Assembly: GCF_001894885.1 (NCBI RefSeq)
Contig: NZ_BCXB01000023.1
Span: 1 to 64,000, forward strand
Origin: Rhodococcus marinonascens NBRC 14363
GTDB lineage: Bacteria; Actinomycetota; Actinomycetes; Mycobacteriales; Mycobacteriaceae
Length of the DNA: 64,000 bases
Reading direction: 5' to 3'
Shown here: piece by piece, positions 17,712 through 25,246 of the stretch
Layout: each line of letters opens with the position of its first letter
Position numbering within the stretch: position 1 is the stretch's first letter
The notes under the pieces: generated by a model
Databases searched by the model: none
Told to the model about the DNA's origin: nothing
Seen by the model: the letters and a program-made list of their open reading frames with translations, nothing else
Position numbers and translations under genes: made by a program

Positions 17712-18085
17712 TAGCTCTTCTCCTTCTTGGCGCCGTAGCGGCTGCGTGCCTGCTTGCGACCCTTGACACCCTGGGTGTCCAGTGAGCCACGGATGATCTT
17801 GTAGCGAACGCCGGGGAGGTCCTTCACACGACCACCGCGGACGAGCACCATCGAGTGCTCCTGAAGGTTGTGTCCCTCACCAGGGATGTAGGCGGTGACC
17901 TCGACGGAGCTGGTCAGACGCACACGCGCGACCTTACGAAGCGCGGAGTTCGGCTTCTTCGGGGTGGTGGTGTACACGCGGGTGCACACGCCACGACGCT
18001 GCGGGCTACCCTTCAGGGCTGCCGTCTTGACCTTCGCGGTCTTGTCGCGGCGGCCCTTACGGACCAACTGATTAATGGTTGGCAT
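17711..18085 (-). CDS. rpsL: 30S ribosomal protein S12
   Basis: 124 residues ([20 protein letters not shown]), full length. It is part of the decoding centre. Lysines in [10 protein letters not shown] and [13 protein letters not shown], where streptomycin-resistance changes usually arise, have the common sensitive-type residues. First gene of the str operon; the promoter should lie in 18086-18480. Confidence 0.99.
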   Translation of the reverse strand: MPTINQLVRKGRRDKTAKVKTAALKGSPQRRGVCTRVYTTTPKKPNSALRKVARVRLTSSVEVTAYIPGEGHNLQEHSMVLVRGGRVKDLPGVRYKIIRGSLDTQGVKGRKQARSRYGAKKEKS

Positions 18086-18482
18086 TTACCGGCTTTCTCG
18101 TATTGAACAGACTGCTCTGGACAAGCAACCTTGGCTGTTCTGAAATTAGGGATCTAGCAGTTGGGGCAAGAGAGCTACTGCCCCTCACCCGCACCTCGCA
18201 CGTACCCGAGGTCGGGTGTGTCGCATACCCCCACACAGGCAGCCGGATACTCGCTCCATGCAGACAATCTGCACGAACGCGCGCTCGGCAATACCATGCT
18301 AGGCACACAAATCGGCCGGCTCAGGCCGGACACGACCCACAACGATACCCGTCGGCGCGCCGGAAGGTCAAAACGGCCCAGATTATGCTAAAGGCGAACT
18401 GCGTGAATGTTGATTTGCAGGACCGATCAGCGGAAAGTTCTACGGTAGAACGGCTCATATCCGAGCAGAAAGAGGGCCCGCA
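18086..18482. other. Divergent control region, rpsL / decarboxylase-like gene
   Basis: 397 bp without a gene; it must hold the str-operon promoter (minus strand) and that of the plus-strand gene. On the minus strand TTGCCC and TAATTT elements near 18134-18160 are 15 bp apart, a weak candidate. The right end holds the 7-bp palindrome listed separately. Confidence 0.4.
18437..18451. promoter_or_regulatory. Candidate operator palindrome
   Basis: A perfect 7-bp inverted repeat (GTTCTAC, one base, GTAGAAC), 32 bp before the ATG of the plus-strand gene and close to its ribosome site. Its place suggests a repressor site; the regulator is unknown. Confidence 0.4.
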
Positions 18483-18905
18483 ATGGCGTCTACGCACACC
18501 GATCCTGCCGAGACTCGCGACGAACAGTTCGCCCGGGGATCGAAAGTCCTGACTTCCCTCCACGGCGAAGACGGCCAGAAAGTTCTCGACTCGCTCGCTG
18601 ATATCTCACCCGAACTCAGTCACCAGATCGTGGCCTGGGCGTTCGGTGACATCTACAGCCGACCCGAGCTCGCACTCCGAGATCGACAACTGCTCACCCT
18701 CGGCATGCTCACCGCCCTGGGCGGCTGCGAACCGCAACTGACCGTCCACATCAACGCTGCGCTCAACGTCGGACTGACGCCTGAAGAGATCGTCGAAGCA
18801 CTCCTGCACGCAGCCGTCTACTGCGGGATGCCGAAAGCAATGAACGCCACCTTCGTCGCCAAGAACGTCTTCGCCGATCGCGGACTCCTTCCACTGGGGC
18901 GTTGA
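18483..18905 (+). CDS. Carboxymuconolactone decarboxylase family protein
   Basis: 140 residues with the family pattern: LSHQIVAWAFGDIYSRPELALRDRQLLTLGMLTALG, then LTVHINAALNVGLTPEEIVEALLHAAVYCGMPKAMNA. The CxxC of AhpD-type peroxidase members is absent (VYCGMP has one Cys), so a gamma-carboxymuconolactone decarboxylase-like or unknown activity is more likely than peroxide reduction. Monocistronic; no other aromatic-catabolism gene is adjacent, so the substrate is open. Confidence 0.8.
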   Translation: MASTHTDPAETRDEQFARGSKVLTSLHGEDGQKVLDSLADISPELSHQIVAWAFGDIYSRPELALRDRQLLTLGMLTALGGCEPQLTVHINAALNVGLTPEEIVEALLHAAVYCGMPKAMNATFVAKNVFADRGLLPLGR

Positions 18906-18999
18906 TCCATCCTCACCGCCAGAGCACCCGTCAGCGGATCGCTACCGACGCCGACGCCCCTCGTTGATCGTCGCTACATCCCGGAAGGAAACCCCTGAT

Positions 19000-19554
19000 C
19001 TAACTGCTCAAGTTGAGCGTCAGATCGACGAGCGTCGATGCCGTATCACAAGGATCCGCCGCCCCAGTCTTGAACTGTACCCACCAACCGACGATCCCCC
19101 CGGAGGGCGATCCGACCGTCACACCGCACGAACCTGGATCGTCCGGGGGCCGCATCACCACGGACCTGCGGCCTTGGACGGTCGATGACTCCACCGCGTA
19201 GCCCAGCTTCTCGCCGGTCGCCTTCTCGGTATCCAGCGACCCCGTCTCGAACCAGTTGAACGTGACCTTCGCGGGCCCGGTGGCCCCGACCGTGTCCCAC
19301 CGGCAGATCGCGCCGAAGAAACCACGTTCGATCGCGTCAGCACCGACGGTGCGCGCGATCTGATCTTCGGTCACCGCATTACATTCCTCCAGCAGCGCGG
19401 TGAACTGCTGCCTGTCACCGGACGACGACGCCCCCTCGGCGCGGGGGGAGCCCTGGATCGACGAACCACACCCCGCGATCAACGCGACTGCGGTCGTCGC
19501 CGCCACCACCTCCACAGCGCGCCGAGTCCGGCGACTGGTCACGTTCGCGCTCAT
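19000..19554 (-). CDS. DUF3558 family lipoprotein
   Basis: 184 residues. A twin-arginine-rich start and hydrophobic helix end in a lipobox with Cys29 (LIAGC). The mature part has the DUF3558 pattern: ECNAVTEDQIARTVG, CRWDT, FNWFETGSL, CGVTVG and a C-terminal DPCDTASTLVDL. DUF3558 lipoproteins are actinobacterial cell-surface proteins of unknown role. Overlaps the upstream paralogue by 4 bases, so they are co-expressed. Confidence 0.8.
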   Translation of the reverse strand: MSANVTSRRTRRAVEVVAATTAVALIAGCGSSIQGSPRAEGASSSGDRQQFTALLEECNAVTEDQIARTVGADAIERGFFGAICRWDTVGATGPAKVTFNWFETGSLDTEKATGEKLGYAVESSTVQGRRSVVMRPPDDPGSCGVTVGSPSGGIVGWWVQFKTGAADPCDTASTLVDLTLNLSS

Positions 19555-20072
19555 GTAGCCCTCGAGACACTAAGTTCAGCGAGAACACGAGCCACCTCGC
19601 AGGGGTCGGCCGCCGGTCGCGCGTTCGCATACATCACCGACCAGTGAATGAAGTCGCCGCCGAATTCGACACCGAGTTCACACAAGATTCCTCCCGATGA
19701 CGCAACGAACCCCGGATGCCCCTGGATGTCGATCGTGGTGGCCGGTCTTCCGATCAGCTCGGACCCGGCACGTTCGCGGCCGATGGGGCTGCCGCGGTAC
19801 CACGAAAACGTCACGCTCGGGCCGCCGGCTCCCGCCACTTCCCATTCGCAGCCGACCGAATTGCGTGTCACCGCGGTGAAGGGTGGCATCGCGAACGCCT
19901 CCGCCACCTCGTCGTCGGTGACGGAGCCGCACTCGCCGAAGAACGGCCCCGGAGCGGTCACCTGATGCGGCGGCGCGGCGGCAACCGTGCTGGAACCGTC
20001 CCCCGCGTCCGCGCAGCCGACCAGAACGGCCGAGACAGCGACCAACACGAGCGCTCCCGATTTTCGACCCAT
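19551..20072 (-). CDS. DUF3558 family lipoprotein (first of pair)
   Basis: 173 residues with lipobox Cys20 (VLVGC) and the same pattern as its neighbour: FFGECGSVTDDEVAEAF, VGCEWEVAG, FSWYRGSPIG, CELGVEFGG, DPCEVARVLAEL. Probably a tandem duplicate of the downstream gene. Exported and lipid-anchored by inference; function unknown. Confidence 0.8.
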   Translation of the reverse strand: MGRKSGALVLVAVSAVLVGCADAGDGSSTVAAAPPHQVTAPGPFFGECGSVTDDEVAEAFAMPPFTAVTRNSVGCEWEVAGAGGPSVTFSWYRGSPIGRERAGSELIGRPATTIDIQGHPGFVASSGGILCELGVEFGGDFIHWSVMYANARPAADPCEVARVLAELSVSRAT

Positions 20073-20221
20073 GATCGGTGACTCTACCGACCGGTGACCT
20101 CCGGGCAGGACGAGCCGAAGTCATTGCTCATGACACGGAGGTCTTTCTCGCTCCGTCGAAGCGTCCCCAGGAATCCACACACCGGCGCCATCCAGCCCGC
20201 TCAAGGTGAATTCGAAACCAC

Positions 20222-21177
20222 CACAGTGAGGTCTTCTCAGTAGCGGCCCCGTTGGAGCGTCGACAGAATAGTCGCGGCGACGACGATCGAACCGATCTTG
20301 CGCGGACACAGTCGGATTCGTCGGAGACATGCCCGACGCTCCTTCAATTCGGCATTGGCGCGCTCTCCGATCGCGCGTACCGCGGTCAACAGCATGTTAT
20401 AACTGCGATTCTCGACTCCGAGACTGCGACCCTTGACCGGGGTGTGCACCCCGATCCCGGAGCCTTCGTAGCCCTTGTCGGCCAGAGTCGGTACCCCGTC
20501 GGCTGCGGCCTTGTACAACGCGCCCAGACAGTGTGTCCGGGCTGCGGTGAGATCGTGGACACTGCCCGGTTCAACCGGGCTCGACCACACCGGAACCCGG
20601 ACGGGTCGGCGAGGATCTGAACGTTTCCGACCTGGGTCTTGTGGTTGCCCGAATACCACAGGTGATGACCGCCGTCGTTGCGCTCGCCGACCCGGTCGAT
20701 CCCGATCAGCGTCCCGTCCAACGTCAGGTGCGACCATCCTTGCTGCGTGGCTCGATCAAGTACCTCCTGCAGGTCCGGGGCGTGCTCGGAGAACACCTCG
20801 ATGCCCTCGTGCAGGTATCGATACGCGGTGGAGATCGCCAGGCCGGCCTCGGCGGCGAGAACCCGCAGCACCGCATCGTCGCGGAACCACCGCAGGACCA
20901 GTTTCGCTGGCGTGCGGGCCGTCGACGCCCGCCGACCGGGCCGGGTACGGATCCGGTGTCGGTGCGCCTGCAGTAACGCGGTCACGGACCGCAGGGTCTC
21001 CTCGGGCACGTCGCAGATGGCAGGGTAGGCGAACACGTGGGGTCTTTCGTACAGGGCGGTTCGGAATCTTCGTCGAAACCGAGCCTGCTGCAAGGACTCC
21101 ACGTCCTGCTCTCACGACACACCGGCACCGCCAGTTGCATCGACCTCACGCATTCCAAGTGAGAAGACCTCAGTGTG
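20222..21177 (-). mobile_element. IS5-type insertion sequence, defective
   Basis: About 956 bp bounded by imperfect terminal inverted repeats; the exact 13-bp core is at 20227-20239 and 21160-21172, with two mismatches in the flanking 20. It holds one DDE transposase reading frame interrupted by a frameshift. I find no matching target-site duplication in the flanks, so the original event may be old or rearranged. It lies between the DUF3558 pair and the DUF6191 gene. Confidence 0.75.
20237..21102 (-). pseudogene. IS5-family transposase, frameshifted
   Basis: The first frame carries an N-terminal helix-turn-helix (LVLRWFRDDAVLRVLAAEAG, STAYRYLHEGIEVF), LTLDGTLIGIDR with the first catalytic Asp, and LWYSGNHKTQVGNVQILADP. 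Near 20591 the protein continues in another frame: VWSSPVEPGSVHDLTAAR (second Asp), LADKGYEGSGIGVHTPVKG, ERANAELKERRACL (Glu). One missing C in the codon after ADPSGF explains it. The stop (20237) falls in the left terminal repeat. A single deletion is likelier than programmed frameshifting because no slippery motif is evident. Confidence 0.75.
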
Positions 21178-21203
21178 CGCGCTTGGTCTCTGAGGTAGCT
21201 ATC

Positions 21204-21326
21204 ATGCCCACGAATTCTGATGCAGAATCCCTGCGTACAACGCTGCGAGCAAGAATGCTTGCCGCACGAATCAATCCACTGAATGTGTCGCGGAACATTG
21301 ATTCTCCGACAACAATACGGTGGTGA
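21204..21326 (+). CDS. 40-residue ORF before DUF6191 gene
   Basis: Reads MPTNSDAESLRTTLRARM and stops at 21326, 17 bp before the next start. Unrecognised and helical-looking. It could be a small upstream peptide or chance; no clear ribosome site precedes it. Confidence 0.2.
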   Translation: MPTNSDAESLRTTLRARMLAARINPLNVSRNIDSPTTIRW

Positions 21327-21342
21327 AGGAAAGGGGGTTGAA

Positions 21343-21660
21343 TTGCAAACGGCACTTGTCGTGGTCGTGGTCGTGGTCGGAATGATCACTATCGATAGAT
21401 TAGGGCTCTGGGCAGAACAGAAGGGTTGGATCTTTTGGCGGAAAGGTAACGGAAAGCGCCGCGGTAGTGCCGGCAGCGGCATGTTAGGGGCGATGGATGA
21501 GCTCTTTGCTCCTTCGAATCAACATTCAATTGAAGAAATTCAGAGCAAGAAAACAACACGGCTGGATGCATCCTCCGGCCAAGGCATCGATCTATCGACG
21601 GGCCGTGTCCGTATAAGTCCAACGAACAACACCAGTGCCGGCGTTGATTTGGATGAGTAG
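21343..21660 (+). CDS. DUF6191 family protein
   Basis: 105 residues from a TTG at 21343, chosen because AAGGAAAGGGGG lies six bases upstream; an ATG at 21283 would add 20 atypical residues. A single N-terminal membrane helix (ALVVVVVVVGMITIDRLGL) is followed by WRKGNGKRRGSAG, MLGAMDELFAPSNQHSIEEI and GIDLSTGRVRI, the DUF6191 pattern. Actinobacterial, unknown function, likely inner membrane with a cytosolic tail. Confidence 0.65.
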   Translation: MQTALVVVVVVVGMITIDRLGLWAEQKGWIFWRKGNGKRRGSAGSGMLGAMDELFAPSNQHSIEEIQSKKTTRLDASSGQGIDLSTGRVRISPTNNTSAGVDLDE

Positions 21661-22039
21661 CGACAGGCTTGGACTAAATACTTGTAACTCTCAGCGAGAG
21701 TCGAAACTCGACCTGGTATTCTCTCTCCGGGATTCGACCTCGCGAATGCAGCCGCAAGGTAGTTCCTGTATCGAATTGATTCCGGGGGGGACCAACTGGA
21801 TCCCTGGAACGCGTCCTATTCAAGTTGCACGAACTTCACAACGAAGCACCGCGGGGGAATGTTGACAGAGATCTGCTCAATACGCGGCAAGGCCTCCCGA
21901 CAAAAAATATGGCTTTCGTCGGCGACCGAGATTTACAGTATCGACAATGGAAGCATGTGGACTCCCCCGTCATGACGACCCGAACCACGCTCGCCAACCC
22001 TTCCTGCCACTGAACTGTCTACAAAGAAAGGGCAACAGG
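21661..22039. other. Intergenic stretch
   Basis: 379 bp of lower-GC sequence (more A and T than the neighbours) with no supported gene, hairpin or RNA. The composition suggests acquired DNA. Confidence 0.35.
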
Positions 22040-22330
22040 ATGGGTCGCCGCACCGGTTCTCAACTCGTTGTCGCACCACTGATCGCAATATCATTCTCGT
22101 CCTCTGCAATCGCGTGCACATCCCCGGCCCGCGAGATGCGCTACCAACCTACCCGCGATTCTTCTACACGAACAGCTGACGAGCTATTCGAGTATGTCCG
22201 AGACTTTATCGTCGACACACTTGGCATCACTGACGAACTTCACGTCAAGAGCACCGATCCAGCCGATCCTTCGCTCGAAATAGGAACTAGTGGAAACTGC
22301 GACATCCGTAATTCCACGGGAGTCGAATAG
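22040..22330 (+). CDS. Short putative lipoprotein
   Basis: 96 residues from ATG at 22040, with AACAGG before it. A signal segment ends in a lipobox-like AIAC (Cys26). The mature part is Thr/Asp-rich, with TADELFEYVRDFIVDTLGIT and a closing Cys (GNCDIRNSTG). It may be the N-terminal part of a longer lipoprotein cut by a premature stop. Family not recognised. Confidence 0.45.
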   Translation: MGRRTGSQLVVAPLIAISFSSSAIACTSPAREMRYQPTRDSSTRTADELFEYVRDFIVDTLGITDELHVKSTDPADPSLEIGTSGNCDIRNSTGVE

Positions 22331-22571
22331 GTATTGCGCGTCTACACAAGTCCCTTCGTTCAGGACGAAATCTAAATGAACGGTAGTCGCTTACCGTTCT
22401 CGACACTGATCGGTACAGACTCGTTGACAGTCAACGGCAATGATCGAAATCGGAGAGTTCGTCGTTCGCGGAATCGAAGAATTCCGAGGCTGACTTTTCA
22501 CTCTCTCCCAGACTCCGGGCCGATGCGGCACTGGTCGAGTACGGCCAACTCGAGGACCACGCCAGAGAAGG
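22331..22571. other. Intergenic stretch between convergent genes
   Basis: 241 bp; I see no gene or clear terminator. It separates the lipoprotein gene from the 3' end of the TetR gene. Confidence 0.3.
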
Positions 22572-23213
22572 TCAACGGGTCACGTCACTCGCGCGTACTT
22601 CACCCGGCTCTACCAATTCGCCGCGTCGCATCCCGGCATCCAACTGGGCCGCCCAATGACGGACGACCTCGGCACGTCGCTTGGAATCGTCCGTGAGCAC
22701 GTTCGCGAGTCCGAGTCCTCGGGCGAGGTCGAGGGTGGCCTGCACCATGCGATGCGCGACCGGGTCCGAGTCGTCGAACCCGAGGTGTTCGACGGCGGTG
22801 CGATGCGCGATCCGACCGAACCGTTCCTCCAGCGGCACGATTCGTGCCCGGAGCTCGGGGTCGGCGGCGGCCGCCGTCCACACCTGAAGCGCGGCCTTGA
22901 ACAGGGTCCCCGTGTAGTAGTCGACGAGCCTCGACACCACGGCCTCGGTGCGACCCACCCCGATTGGAAGATCAGTGGCCTCGCGCCGCGCCTGTTCCAT
23001 CCGAGCCTCGAACATGACCTCGAGCGCCGCGGTGAAGAGGTCTTCACGAGTAGGGAAGTGGTGCTGTGCCGCGCCGCGGGATACGCCGGCACGCTGAGCC
23101 ACGAGCCTGACCGTCGTGGCTGCCCAACCCTGCTGCGCGAGACAATCGATGGTTTCCTCGAGAAGGTGTCGGCGCGTGACCCGGCTACGGTCCTGTTTGG
23201 GTTCGCTGGTCAT
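22572..23213 (-). CDS. TetR family regulator of the carboxylase operon
   Basis: 213 residues. The N-terminal TetR helix-turn-helix is intact (GWAATTVRLVAQRAGVSRGAAQHHF, PTREDLFTAALE); the C-terminal ligand domain is helical (LVDYYTGTLFKAALQVWTAAAADPELR). It lies 57 bp after the hydratase gene, same strand, as the last gene of the operon. It is the best candidate to bind the palindrome at 32546-32561, probably released by an acyl-CoA intermediate (inference). Confidence 0.85.
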   Translation of the reverse strand: MTSEPKQDRSRVTRRHLLEETIDCLAQQGWAATTVRLVAQRAGVSRGAAQHHFPTREDLFTAALEVMFEARMEQARREATDLPIGVGRTEAVVSRLVDYYTGTLFKAALQVWTAAAADPELRARIVPLEERFGRIAHRTAVEHLGFDDSDPVAHRMVQATLDLARGLGLANVLTDDSKRRAEVVRHWAAQLDAGMRRGELVEPGEVRASDVTR

Positions 23214-23270
23214 CGTGTACCTTCCGCTCTCAGCGCTTCACCCGGCGCGTGGGTCGAGTCCAAGAGACCC

Positions 23271-24071
23271 TCAATCACGTGTGGGGCCGGAAGCCCATCT
23301 CGGCGGCCGCTTCTGCAGAAACGCCGTCATGCCCTCCCTGGATTCCTCGGATTCGAAGAGCCTCGCCGACTGTGCGGTCAACTCGTCGGTGTACCGGTCG
23401 AAGTCGGCGAGCACGGCGCGGGTGGTCAACGTCTTCGACTCGGCCAGCCCCTGCGGCGACGCCAGCCGGAACTGATCGAGCAACTCCTCGACCGCGCCGT
23501 CCGGATCCTGAGCGGCCGCACTGATCAGCCCGATGGCTTCCGCCTCGTCGACGCCGAACTTTTCACCCGTGAGGAAGTACCGGCTCGCCGCACGAGAGTC
23601 GATCCGCGGCAGCACGGTGAGCGAGATGATCGACGCAGCGAGTCCGAGGCGCACCTCGGTGAGGGCGAAAGTGCTGCGCGGCCCGGCGACCGCGAGGTCG
23701 CACGCTCCAACAAGTCCCATACCGCCGGCCCGAACGTGTCCGTCGATCCGCGCGATCACCGGTTTCGGCAGCTCGACTATCGCGCGCAGCAACTCCGCCA
23801 TCTGCCGAGTGCGCGAGCCGACGTCACCCGAGGTCTCGCTCAGGTCGGCGCCAGCGCAGAACGTACCGCCGGTGTGGGTGAGAACGACGCCACGAACGTC
23901 CAGGTCCGCGGCCGCTGCCCGCAGACCCTCGTGGAGTTCGTTCACCAGCCGGCCCGAGATGGCGTTCCGGTTGTGCGGCGAGTCGAGCGTGAGGGTCGCG
24001 AACCCGCGCTCCACCTCGTACCGGACGTACCGGTCCGACGTGACATTCGTGTCCGTTGCAGTGTCGGTCAT
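23271..24071 (-). CDS. Enoyl-CoA hydratase/isomerase family protein
   Basis: 266 residues, crotonase fold. ATLTLDSPHNRNAISGRLVNEL, the oxyanion-hole motif GGTFCAGADLSE, and ARIDGHVRAGGMGLVGACDLAV with the second glycine site are intact. In the mycobacterial cluster with this gene order the counterpart is EchA7; in atu/liu pathways the equivalent hydrates the unsaturated carboxylated acyl-CoA. Fourteen bp after the dehydrogenase gene. Confidence 0.85.
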   Translation of the reverse strand: MTDTATDTNVTSDRYVRYEVERGFATLTLDSPHNRNAISGRLVNELHEGLRAAAADLDVRGVVLTHTGGTFCAGADLSETSGDVGSRTRQMAELLRAIVELPKPVIARIDGHVRAGGMGLVGACDLAVAGPRSTFALTEVRLGLAASIISLTVLPRIDSRAASRYFLTGEKFGVDEAEAIGLISAAAQDPDGAVEELLDQFRLASPQGLAESKTLTTRAVLADFDRYTDELTAQSARLFESEESREGMTAFLQKRPPRWASGPTRD

Positions 24072-24085
24072 GGATTCCTCCCTGC

Positions 24086-25246
24086 TCAGTACGACTTCGG
24101 CAGGCCCAGCGAATGCTGGGACACGAAGTTCAGAATCATCTCGCGGCTCACCGGCGCGACGCGGCCGATGCGCGCCGCCCCCAGCATGGAGGCGAGGCCG
24201 TACTCCTTGGTGAGACCGGCGCCGCCATGCGTCTGGATCGCCTGGTCGAGGGCCTTGATGCCGGCCTCCGCGGCCGCGTACTTGGCCATGTTCGCGGCCT
24301 CGGCGGCCCCGAAGTCGTCGCCACTGTCGTAGAGGACCGCCGCCTTCTGCATCATCAGTTTGGCCAGTTCGAGCTCGATCTTGATCTGCGCCAGAGGATG
24401 GGAGATCCCTTGATGGGCGCCGATGGGGTCCTTCCAGACCGTTCGCTGCTTGGCGAAGTCGACGGCGGCGTCGAGGGCGTAGCGTCCGACGCCGATTGCC
24501 ATCGCCGCACCGAGGATGCGCTCGGGGTTGAGCCCGGCGAACAGCTGCATCAGAGCTGCGTCCGCCTCCCCCACCAATGCGTCCGCCGGAAGCCTGACGT
24601 TGTCGAGGAACAGCATGAACTGGTGATCGGGTTCGACGATGTCCATCTCCATCGCCGTCTTCACGAAGTTCTCGGCATCGGTGGGGACGATGAACAGCGC
24701 CGGCTTCAGCTTCCCGGTCTTCGAGTCCTCGGTCCTGGCGACGATCAGCACGGCGTCGGCTTGGTCGACACCCGAGATGAAGATCTTGTTCCCGGTCAGC
24801 AGCCAGTCCGCGCCGTCACGTCGCGCCGTGGTCGCTATCTGGTGGGAGTTGGAACCGGCATCGGCCTCAGTGATGCCGAACGCCATGATCTTCGAACCAT
24901 CCGCGAGACCTGTCAGCCACTTCTGCTTCTGGTCTTCTGTACCGTACTTGCCGATGATGGTGCCGCAGATCGCCGGCGACACGACCACCAGCAGGAGACC
25001 TGCGCCGTGGGCGGCGAGCTCCTCCTGGACCAAAGCGAGTTCGTAGATACCTGCACCGCCACCGCCGTATTCCTCAGGCAGATTGACCCCGAGGAACCCG
25101 AGCTTGCCTGCCTCGTTCCACAATTCGGTCAGCGGCTCTCCGCGCCGCGCCTTCGGCAGAACGTAGTCAATGTAGTTGAAGCGCTCTCCGAGGCGGGACA
25201 CCGAGGCCCGGAGTTCCTTCTGTTCTTCGGTCTCGATGAAAGTCAT
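24086..25246 (-). CDS. Acyl-CoA dehydrogenase (FadE12-like)
   Basis: 386 residues. AFGITEADAGSNSHQIATTA, WLLTGNKIFISGVDQADAVL, the arginine-rich AKQRTVWKDPIGAHQGISHPL and the C-terminal THGGAGLTKEYGL are intact. It desaturates an acyl-CoA using FAD, passing electrons to ETF. Start overlaps the biotin carboxylase stop by 4 bases. Second dehydrogenase of the operon, probably with a different chain length or branch preference than the first. Confidence 0.85.
   Translation of the reverse strand: MTFIETEEQKELRASVSRLGERFNYIDYVLPKARRGEPLTELWNEAGKLGFLGVNLPEEYGGGGAGIYELALVQEELAAHGAGLLLVVVSPAICGTIIGKYGTEDQKQKWLTGLADGSKIMAFGITEADAGSNSHQIATTARRDGADWLLTGNKIFISGVDQADAVLIVARTEDSKTGKLKPALFIVPTDAENFVKTAMEMDIVEPDHQFMLFLDNVRLPADALVGEADAALMQLFAGLNPERILGAAMAIGVGRYALDAAVDFAKQRTVWKDPIGAHQGISHPLAQIKIELELAKLMMQKAAVLYDSGDDFGAAEAANMAKYAAAEAGIKALDQAIQTHGGAGLTKEYGLASMLGAARIGRVAPVSREMILNFVSQHSLGLPKSY

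Noticed and set aside
22656-24332. 558-codon plus-strand frame
   Set aside because: Antisense to the TetR and enoyl-CoA hydratase genes, which have clear family motifs.
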